Assembly: GCA_947164865.1 (NCBI GenBank)
Contig: CAMUYA010000019.1
Span: forward strand, 1-64,000
DNA length: 64,000 nt
Source: an uncultured Lachnospiraceae bacterium
Lineage (GTDB): Bacteria > Bacillota > Clostridia > Lachnospirales > Lachnospiraceae
Reading direction: 5' to 3'
In this document: positions 43,762 through 50,961 of the stretch, piece by piece
Numbering within the stretch: position 1 is the first letter of the stretch
Layout: the number at the start of each line of letters is the position of its first letter
Made by a program: the position numbers and the translations under genes
The notes under the pieces: model-generated
Told to the model about the DNA's origin: nothing
The model's database searches: none
What the model saw: the letters and a program-made list of their open reading frames with translations, nothing else

Positions 43762-46700
43762 CTACTGTGCATACCCGTACCAGCCGATTCCCTCATCATT
43801 CCAGCCGATCTTTACAAGCTGATCTCTTTCTTTGCTGCTGGTGGTATAGTGGTGGCTACCGGTGGTAGCATTAGGATTGTATAGCCTATATAACGGTTTT
43901 GCCTTGGCATCATCGGAATACCAGCCGATTCCTTCATCCTTCCATCCTGCCTTTACAAGACTATCTCTTTCCTTAGCTTTTGTAGTGTAATGATGATCTC
44001 CGGAATTCTCATTATACAATCTGTATACGGGGGTATTTGACCATGCGGGGCCAACCCATGCTATTCCTTCGTATGACCATCCCACCTTAACAAGTGAATT
44101 CTTCTCTCTTTCGCTTGAAGTATAGAAATGTTCACCGCTATTGGGATTATAAAGACGGAGCATGGTAACAGATGTTTCCTGTTCACTCTGGTTTCCACCC
44201 TGATCCGCTTCTGAACTCTGATTACTTCCGCCGCCAGTATTGGTTTCAGTGATTCCTCCGCTCTGATCTGCTTCAGAACTCTGATTGCTTTCGCCGCCAG
44301 TATTGGTTTCAGTGATTCCTCCGCTCTGATCTGCTTCAGAACTCTGGTCACCTCCGCCCTGGCTATTTTCCCCGTTATTCTCTTCCTGCTCCCCCCTGGG
44401 GTTGCATTCCTTAACAAGTACGGTGCAAGGGGAGACTTCAAAATAGTTCTGATATCCCTGAGACGAAGTCGTACCATCTCCATTTAAGATGTACATATAA
44501 TCTGGAAGATAGTCACATGTTACAATTCCGTATTCCTTGGGGGTCTTGATTTTCTCGAGGGCATAGCATCGGCTTATTACTCCGTTATAACCGTAATAAT
44601 CATTCGATGCCTTGCTGAGATCAAAGCTGCTGAGATCCAGTTCCTTAAGCGAACTGCAACCATCAAACATATTTACAAACGAGGTACACTTCGCAGTATT
44701 AAAGCTTGTTATGTTTACGCTCTTAAGTGATTTACAATTCTGGAACATATATTCCAATGTTGTAACGTTTGCTGTGTTAAAGTTGCTAAGGTCAGCCGAA
44801 ACAAGACTCTCACATTCCTGAAACATGCAGTACATGTATTCTGCCTTGCTTGTATCAAAATTTGACAAATCAATCTTCTCTAAGCCGGTGCAGTCTCTGA
44901 ACATGCTGCTGAAGTTCTTAACATTTGAGGTGTTAAAATCCGGCAGGCTGATCTCGTTCAGCTTTTTGCAGCCGCAGAACATGTATGACAGGTTTTCTGC
45001 CTTTGAAGTATTAAATCCGTTGATGTTAAGAGTCGTAAGCTCTGAACAGCCGTTAAACATGTTAGAGAAGTCCGTTACATTTCTTGTATTAAGACTGCTG
45101 AGATCTAATGTCTTTAGCTTACTGCATCCACTGAACAAGTCGGATACGCTGGTAACATTATCGGTGTTGGCGCCGGTCAGATCAATCTTTTCCAAAGATC
45201 CGATATAGCCGAGCTCATAGTTCATATTGCTGCCCCAAACCGTATTCTTCAATACCACTTCCTTAAGAGCGGGACAATTGTAAAACAGTGGTCCTGTCAT
45301 AAAACTGTTTGTAGAAAAATTAAACCCCGATGCATCAACTTTTTCAAGGGCTAAGCAATCGTAGAATTCAAATCCTCTGTTGGTAACGCTGCTTGTATTT
45401 AAACTGCTCATATCGATATTTTTAAGCTTTTTACAGCCGTAAAACATCTCGTAAGTATGGGTCAGTTTTCCTGTCTTAAATCCGTTAAAATTAACTGTTG
45501 TAAGGTTTGAGCAGCCCCTGAACATCTCCTCCATGTTCTTAAGATTAGGAGCGTTCACATTGCTGAAATCAATGGAGGTTAAGCTCGTGCATCCTTCGAA
45601 CATTGATTGCATATTCTCAACAGATGCAAGATCCATATCGTGTATGTTGATCGACCTAAGGGAAGTACAATCCTTGAACATTCCCCACATGCTCTTTACA
45701 TTGTGAGTATTGAACATCGTCAGGTCGATTGTCTGAAGTGAGCTGCATCCACTGAACATATTGTTCATGTCGGTAACGCCGCTGAGATCCAGATTAGACA
45801 GATCAACGTTTACAAGCCTGCTCTTATTGAAAAGCGCACGGAATCCTTGGCTGTTAACCTTAACTCCCGGTTCCACAGAGAAGGACACAATATCAGTGGG
45901 GAACTCACACCAATAGTCAATGACAACTTCGCAAACGCGGCCATTTATGCATGCCACAGAGGGTACAACGATATTTTTCTGATCACCGTTGTATTTTTCC
46001 AGTGTAAGCTTTCCTCCATAATCGTAGAAACTGTATGTATAATCGTTCTGCCAGTCTGTATTTACATAAACAATACAGGTAGCTTTAAGTCTGTCGGCTT
46101 TCGCTGTAATGACAGCCATGCCGTATCCGACAGGAGTAACAATGCCGTTACTAACTGTAGCTACGCTTGTATCCGAGCTTGACCATGTAACATTCTGATT
46201 TAACGGTGTGGTGGTAGCTGTAAGTGTTGATGTTCCCGAAAGATTTGTAAACTGGATCGACCCTGTATTAAGTGTAAGATTTGTTACAACGGTTCCCAGT
46301 TCAGAGCTGAGATCAACGTATTTATATTCGTAGAAATCTGTATCTTTATAATCTCTTGCCAGACTGTATCTGATCCTGTTACCGTCAAGTCGCATACCGT
46401 AGATATAACCATTGGCCATCTCAGAATCCGTAAGGGCATAAACTCTGGAAAATATGCCATTAGATACATTGTATTTGTAGATCTCTTTATAGTCGTTAAC
46501 AAAAATTTTTCCATCTGCATAGAAAATATTTCCGAAGGAGACAGGATATTGTCCATTCTGGCCTATTATGCTCCAATATGGACCCGGTCCTACTGTAGCA
46601 AGCTCCGTAGATTGATGCGAAGCTTTATTATAGCTGTAAATTCTGCCATTATTTGAAAGGTAATAGATTGCACTACCGGCCAGTGCGATGGAGGAATTGG

Positions 46701-47679
46701 AATCCTTCCATCCGGCATTATCATACTCTGTATCGTTATAGAGAGAATATACAGAATTACCGTCTATTTTCCAGTCAGTGCTGTTATGATTACTGCTAAA
46801 CGTGGTCCTGCTACACAAGAAATTTTTATGCGAGCAATAGTCCTCGTAATAATGTGCCTGACTAGTAGAGTTTCCGGAAATCGGGTCGTCCCAGGTACAA
46901 TCGATGTAATAATGCTTTCCGTTTAGTACTACCAAATTCCAGGCATGAATCAAATCATCACTGGAAACAAACTCGGTCTCGATCCCGACTCTGTTTGCAA
47001 GGTCTTTAAAGGCCAAAGCATATCCTTGGCACACTGCCGAGCCTCCTACCAGTGCATCACTTGCGGTATACTTTTCACAAGTAAGGTCATATTGGCAATG
47101 GGTAACGATATAGTCATGGATATAGATCAGCTTCTCTTCGTCCGACCAGTCGGCCTCAATATCGGCAAGGATCGATGCAACCCTGTTCTCGTACATAAGA
47201 GATGTGTTTTCGCTTCCGGCAAGATATCCAAGATAGAGACCTGTCGCATTATCTGTAGTTATCTCGTACTCTACATATGCCTCATCGAGGTAGAAGAACC
47301 CGGGGTTATCATTAACATAATCTGCAAGAACACCTTCTACTTCATCAACAGACAGTTCATATTCCGAAAGGTCTACGATACCGTTTCTGTTTTTCAAGGC
47401 ATCATCGATCTCTTCTTCCAGATCTAAAACAAGGCTGACTTCGATATTTTCAGTAGCCGAATCGCTGTCTGTTACAAGTGCGCCCTTTTGTAAAAGGTCC
47501 TCCGACAGATCAAGTTCTACCACATCCGTTGATTCGTTTTCAGATGTGATCCTTACTACTTCTTCATATATTCCGTTATCCTCATTTTCTGCGTTTACAT
47601 CCGCCTTAAACCCAAAACCAAATAGCATTGAGGCACATATTAACGAAAAAAGCTTATACTTAGAAAACACACGTTTCAC
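43762..47679 (-). CDS. Large secreted transglutaminase / Big_2 / BspA-LRR / DUF5648 protein (member O, class 2)
   Basis: At 1305 aa it is the largest in the array. It starts with GTG 9 nt after AAGGAG and has a signal peptide (LFSLICASMLFGFGF). In order it carries a transglutaminase-like core (about 170-270) with Cys in SAVCQGY, His in LIHAWN and Asp in YYIDCTWDD. A Big_2 domain follows (VTWSSSDTSVATVSNGIVTP). Then come about 18-20 BspA/DUF285 leucine-rich repeats (about 600-1080; for example LDLSSLNTRNVTDFSNMFNGCSEL shortened to NVTDFSNMFNGC). A Gln/Ser/Glu-rich linker of 21-residue repeats precedes the class 2 cassette. It unites, in one chain, heads found separately in B/C/K and F. A role as a surface adhesin with enzymatic activity is inference. 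Confidence 0.88.
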   Translation of the reverse strand: MKRVFSKYKLFSLICASMLFGFGFKADVNAENEDNGIYEEVVRITSENESTDVVELDLSEDLLQKGALVTDSDSATENIEVSLVLDLEEEIDDALKNRNGIVDLSEYELSVDEVEGVLADYVNDNPGFFYLDEAYVEYEITTDNATGLYLGYLAGSENTSLMYENRVASILADIEADWSDEEKLIYIHDYIVTHCQYDLTCEKYTASDALVGGSAVCQGYALAFKDLANRVGIETEFVSSDDLIHAWNLVVLNGKHYYIDCTWDDPISGNSTSQAHYYEDYCSHKNFLCSRTTFSSNHNSTDWKIDGNSVYSLYNDTEYDNAGWKDSNSSIALAGSAIYYLSNNGRIYSYNKASHQSTELATVGPGPYWSIIGQNGQYPVSFGNIFYADGKIFVNDYKEIYKYNVSNGIFSRVYALTDSEMANGYIYGMRLDGNRIRYSLARDYKDTDFYEYKYVDLSSELGTVVTNLTLNTGSIQFTNLSGTSTLTATTTPLNQNVTWSSSDTSVATVSNGIVTPVGYGMAVITAKADRLKATCIVYVNTDWQNDYTYSFYDYGGKLTLEKYNGDQKNIVVPSVACINGRVCEVVIDYWCEFPTDIVSFSVEPGVKVNSQGFRALFNKSRLVNVDLSNLDLSGVTDMNNMFSGCSSLQTIDLTMFNTHNVKSMWGMFKDCTSLRSINIHDMDLASVENMQSMFEGCTSLTSIDFSNVNAPNLKNMEEMFRGCSNLTTVNFNGFKTGKLTHTYEMFYGCKKLKNIDMSSLNTSSVTNRGFEFYDCLALEKVDASGFNFSTNSFMTGPLFYNCPALKEVVLKNTVWGSNMNYELGYIGSLEKIDLTGANTDNVTSVSDLFSGCSKLKTLDLSSLNTRNVTDFSNMFNGCSELTTLNINGFNTSKAENLSYMFCGCKKLNEISLPDFNTSNVKNFSSMFRDCTGLEKIDLSNFDTSKAEYMYCMFQECESLVSADLSNFNTANVTTLEYMFQNCKSLKSVNITSFNTAKCTSFVNMFDGCSSLKELDLSSFDLSKASNDYYGYNGVISRCYALEKIKTPKEYGIVTCDYLPDYMYILNGDGTTSSQGYQNYFEVSPCTVLVKECNPRGEQEENNGENSQGGGDQSSEADQSGGITETNTGGESNQSSEADQSGGITETNTGGGSNQSSEADQGGNQSEQETSVTMLRLYNPNSGEHFYTSSEREKNSLVKVGWSYEGIAWVGPAWSNTPVYRLYNENSGDHHYTTKAKERDSLVKAGWKDEGIGWYSDDAKAKPLYRLYNPNATTGSHHYTTSSKERDQLVKIGWNDEGIGWYGYAQ
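44200..44343 (-). repeat. 63-bp tandem repeat inside member O
   Basis: The unit encoding SSEADQSGGITETNTGG plus a SNQ-type end recurs at exact 63-bp intervals (starts at 44343, 44280 and 44217 on the minus strand). It has two full copies and a partial third, nearly identical in DNA. This is a young repeat in a flexible linker and probably varies in copy number. Confidence 0.9.
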
Positions 47680-47710
47680 AGGTCATCTCTCCTTAACAAA
47701 ATTACCTTCT

Positions 47711-47878
47711 TTACTGTGCCGGGCCGTACCATTCCACATCTTCGTCCTTCCAGCCGATGGTGATCAGGCTTTTCTTTTCCTTTTCGCTGGTTGTATAGTG
47801 ATGGGATCCTGCTCCAGTAGCATTGGGATTGTATAGCCTATATAACAATTTTGCCTTGGTATCATCGGAATACCAGCT
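47711..47878 (-). pseudogene. Orphan DUF5648 C-terminal fragment (hybrid cassette)
   Basis: An open minus-strand frame, ending in TAA at 47711, encodes only the last third of a cassette: WYSDDTKAKLLYRLYN, NATGAGSHHYT, then GWKDEDVEWYGPAQ. It is absent from the track because it has no start. The first part matches class 2 (WYSDDAKAKPLYRLYN of member O). The second matches class 1 (GAGSHHYTTSEKEKKSLI of member Q). It is cut off at the junction with the Rpn repeat (47891). It lies 31 bp upstream of the start of member O and is a remnant of a former array gene. Confidence 0.8.
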
Positions 47879-47890
47879 GCATTATTCCCT

Positions 47891-48017
47891 ACGCAATCCA
47901 CACCAAATTATAGCATATCTAGATAGGTCTATCTATGATTGTGATAAAAAAACTTTTGTAAAATTACCTACAAAATCTACCGGTCAAATTCTGTATAATA
48001 TGCCGTCTGTACTTTCT
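47891..48017 (+). repeat. Dispersed repeat, copy 2
   Basis: Partner of 41491-41616, in the same orientation, differing at scattered positions and by one or two single-base indels. It abuts the truncated DUF5648 fragment on one side and an Rpn C-terminal fragment on the other, so it marks an insertion. Confidence 0.8.
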
Positions 48018-48025
48018 TACATTTC

Positions 48026-48190
48026 GGTGGTATCATCCTATCGCCGGATGATTATCGAATCAAGGCATACCTTATGGAACATCGAGCGGAGGTGAATATC
48101 ATGTGCTTAACAGAATATGATGAAGCTGAAACCATGAATATGTTTAAGGAAGAAGGTAGACAGGAGGGCCTTAAAGAAGGCGAAGCCTAA
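48026..48190 (+). pseudogene. Rpn-family nuclease C-terminal remnant
   Basis: A 54-codon frame without a start encodes SPDDYRIKAYLMEHRAE, then MCLTEYDEAETMNMF and EEGRQEGLKEGEA. These are the typical C-terminal end of Rpn/PD-(D/E)XK transposase-like proteins in this bacterial family. The nuclease core is missing. Together with repeat copy 2 and the terminator it is a collapsed element. Confidence 0.78.
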
Positions 48191-48203
48191 AGACTCCATT
48201 CCG

Positions 48204-48243
48204 CAAAAAAAGATCTGCATGCCAACATGCAGATCCCTTTTTT
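48204..48243. terminator. Bidirectional terminator
   Basis: GATCTGCATG (48212-48221) and CATGCAGATC (48226-48235) form a perfect 10-bp stem with a CCAA loop, A-run left, CCTTTTTT right. It serves the Rpn remnant on the plus strand and member P on the minus strand, whose stop is 25 nt away. Confidence 0.88.
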
Positions 48244-48267
48244 GAATGTATTGTGTTTTAAAGCAAC

Positions 48268-49353
48268 CTATTGCTGATCTTCGTAAGCGTACCAGGCTAC
48301 GCCTTCATTCTTCCAGCCGGCTTCTTCAAGTTTTTTAACCTCTTTTAAACTCTTGGTATAATGATGTGAGCCTGATCCTGTACAATTGGGATTATAGAGC
48401 CTGTATAGCGGTTTTCCCATATCCTTAGGTGCAGAGTACCAGCCGATCCCTTCATCCTTCCAGCCGAGTTTAACAAGGTGGTCTCTTTCCCTTTTGCTCA
48501 TGGTATAGTGATGATCTCCTGCCGGCTCATTATACAGTCTGTATACGGGATCACCTCCCTTAGGAGCGATCCATCCGTTTCCTTCATACTCCCAGCCTGC
48601 ATCCACGAGAGAGTTTCCTTCCTTCCGTCTTTCGGTATAGAAATGCTCGCCCGTGTTGGGATTGTACATACGATACATATATGTTGTTCCTTCATAAGGA
48701 GAAACTTCATCTTCTGCAATGTATACTTTTTCTTTTTCCTTGAATTCTACATGTAGACCTATAAAGTTATACTCAGCCGGACTGGTAAAGTTGAAAATAA
48801 CCTCTTTCCCGTATACTTCGTAGTAAAAGATTTCCGATTTTCCCGTATAATAACCGACATATTCACTGTCTTTGTACAGGAACACCTTCAGTTCTTCAAG
48901 ATTCAGCACATCCGGTTCAAAAGGCAGTTCAAATCCTATCTCAACCTTTTCTCCGGCGGATGTTACATCCGAATCCCTGTGATCAAGGTTTAATATGTAA
49001 TAAATCGGTTTATCTTTAGTAATAATCTCATCCTTATCTACGTCATATTCCTCTTTCATATAATAAACGAAGGGATTATCCTTAAGAGCCATCCCTCCCT
49101 TATAATAAATTTTTACGTATTCCTCCGTACCGCTAAAGGTTTGGTCTCTGGCCTGTTTTGTTCCGTTCTCCTCATATACTTCCTTATGTCCTTCCAGCCA
49201 CCTGGCAGTTACGCTTCCCGATGACTCATCCGAAAATCTGCTTTCCAAGGTTTCTCCGGCATTTACCTTGATCTTGCCAAATGAGAATACCGCCATGCCT
49301 ACTATCAGTGATAGAGCCAAGGCAAAGATCCTGTTCAGGTTTCTTGTTTTCAT
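48268..49353 (-). CDS. Secreted DUF5648 protein with unclassified head (member P, class 1)
   Basis: About 361 aa from the ATG at 49353, chosen because GGAGGG lies 6 nt upstream and a signal peptide follows at once (IFALALSLIVGMAVFSFG). The 24 extra residues in the track are out-of-frame sequence near the end of member Q. The head (about 30-220) is beta-rich and charged (VKIYYKGGMALKDNPFVYYM, VEIGFELPFEPDVLNLEE) and I do not recognise it. The class 1 cassette (GDPVYRLYNEPAGDHHYT, NCTGSGSHHYT) ends in GVAWYAYEDQQ. It is the shortest complete member and lies 25 nt after member Q. Confidence 0.82.
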   Translation of the reverse strand: MKTRNLNRIFALALSLIVGMAVFSFGKIKVNAGETLESRFSDESSGSVTARWLEGHKEVYEENGTKQARDQTFSGTEEYVKIYYKGGMALKDNPFVYYMKEEYDVDKDEIITKDKPIYYILNLDHRDSDVTSAGEKVEIGFELPFEPDVLNLEELKVFLYKDSEYVGYYTGKSEIFYYEVYGKEVIFNFTSPAEYNFIGLHVEFKEKEKVYIAEDEVSPYEGTTYMYRMYNPNTGEHFYTERRKEGNSLVDAGWEYEGNGWIAPKGGDPVYRLYNEPAGDHHYTMSKRERDHLVKLGWKDEGIGWYSAPKDMGKPLYRLYNPNCTGSGSHHYTKSLKEVKKLEEAGWKNEGVAWYAYEDQQ

Positions 49354-49378
49354 AGCAAACCCTCCAAAAAAGATATCT

Positions 49379-50917
49379 TTACTGTGCCAGTCCGTACCAT
49401 GCCACATCTTCGTCCTTCCAGCCAATTGCGATCAGGCTTTTCTTTTCCTTTTCGCTGGTTGTATAGTGATGGGATCCTGCTCCGGTAGCATTGGGATTAT
49501 AGAGTCTGTAAAGGGGCTTTCCGGTTTCCTTAGGCTCGGAATACCATCCGATACGCTCGTATGTCCAGCCAAGCTCCACAAGTTTATCCCTCTCTCTCTT
49601 ACTCATGGTGTAGTGATGGTCTCCTGCATTTTCATTGTAAAGCCTGTAAACAGGGTCTCCCGAAACGGGTGCGATCCATCCGGGGCCTTCATACTCCCAC
49701 CCCTGATCTACAAGGCTGTTTCCTTCTTTTCTGCTTGTGGTATAGAAGTGCTCACCGGTGTTGGGATTGTAAAGACGGAAAAGCATATCATAGCCTTCCG
49801 GAACCTCACTCTTGGCATCCTCGGGAATGTATCCGAAGGTGATATACTGCCAATCATATTCCTCCCAGCTGACTATGTTGTTATCTTTATCATAATCCGT
49901 GATTTTCTTAGTTAGCCACCGCTTGGGTCCCTCAGTGTAATACTCTTTAACACCTGAGCCGATCTTGTTCATGTCTCCGTCGTAATATGTTATCTTACAC
50001 ATGTTCATAGTGGTATTATCATATTCATATATGGTGATATGTGTGCTATCCCCACTAATATATGTATACTTTGTATTTCTGCCTGAATCGTCATACTCAT
50101 TTGCCCAGCCATACCTTACCTTATTATCTGAACCATATTCCATATGCGAAACCAGCCATCCTTGATCATTAAATATGTTTTCATAGCGTGATATAAGACT
50201 GCCATCAAGATTATATTCTCCGAACTTGATCTGGTTTCCCTTTTCATCGTATTCATTAACACTGTATATGGTATACACATTATACAGATTGTAGAATTTG
50301 TAACCGGTCTCTCTTCCATTACTGTCATGTTCATAATAATATGTTCCAAAAACATTTCCGTTTTTATCGTAGCCGGTAGCTTTTGTCAGATTCCCGTCTT
50401 TATATTCATAAACGTACGAATATGTAGCATAAATGTTATCATCCACAAAGTTGATATGGTCCTCCCTTATGATTACCCCATCCCTGTATTCATTCTTATC
50501 TATTCTGGTCACATTTCCGTCGGCATCACTTGTAGTCTTTTTTATCATATACCCCTCGGTATCATATTCATAAGTCTCAATGGAAGATATCTTTCCATCA
50601 CCATAAAATATCTGTTTTATCAATCTTCCGTTTTTGTCGAATACGGAGTCCCAACCACTCATAAAAGTCCCATTCGCATTATATTCCTTCGAGGATTTCT
50701 GTGCCCAATACGGTGAACGATCTTCCTGAAAATTCTGTAAAAGTGGAGCATCAAACGGGTATATCGCTCCTTCTTCCTGATTCCCTGGTTCAGCAAGGAG
50801 ATTCTCCTCTTCAGCTTCTACCTCAATAGCGTAAGCTGTGGGTGATGGCATCACAGAGAAAAACATCGCTGCCGACAATACCCCTGTTAAAAGTTTCTTG
50901 ATAAATTTCCCTTTCAT
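49379..50917 (-). CDS. Secreted YD-like repeat / DUF5648 protein (member Q, class 1)
   Basis: About 512 aa from the ATG at 50917, set by GGAGG 5 nt upstream and the signal peptide after it (LLTGVLSAAMFFSVMPS). The head consists of about ten short YD-like repeats: SIETYEYDTEGYMIKK, YEYKDGNLTKATGYDKNGNV and NEYDEKGNQIKFGEYNLDGS. The class 1 cassette ends DEDVAWYGLAQ. It is the paralogue of member E, with a longer repeat head. It is followed by P after 25 nt and preceded by R after 44 nt, so R-Q-P may be one transcript. Confidence 0.84.
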   Translation of the reverse strand: MKGKFIKKLLTGVLSAAMFFSVMPSPTAYAIEVEAEEENLLAEPGNQEEGAIYPFDAPLLQNFQEDRSPYWAQKSSKEYNANGTFMSGWDSVFDKNGRLIKQIFYGDGKISSIETYEYDTEGYMIKKTTSDADGNVTRIDKNEYRDGVIIREDHINFVDDNIYATYSYVYEYKDGNLTKATGYDKNGNVFGTYYYEHDSNGRETGYKFYNLYNVYTIYSVNEYDEKGNQIKFGEYNLDGSLISRYENIFNDQGWLVSHMEYGSDNKVRYGWANEYDDSGRNTKYTYISGDSTHITIYEYDNTTMNMCKITYYDGDMNKIGSGVKEYYTEGPKRWLTKKITDYDKDNNIVSWEEYDWQYITFGYIPEDAKSEVPEGYDMLFRLYNPNTGEHFYTTSRKEGNSLVDQGWEYEGPGWIAPVSGDPVYRLYNENAGDHHYTMSKRERDKLVELGWTYERIGWYSEPKETGKPLYRLYNPNATGAGSHHYTTSEKEKKSLIAIGWKDEDVAWYGLAQ

Positions 50918-50961
50918 TTTGTCCTCCTGTTTTGTGTTTTTAAAATATTTATCATTTCCCA

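Noticed and set aside
49354-49425. N-terminal extension of member P (MAGRTKMWHGTDW...)
   Set aside because: It is the 3' end of member Q read in another frame; ribosome site and signal peptide put the start at 49353.
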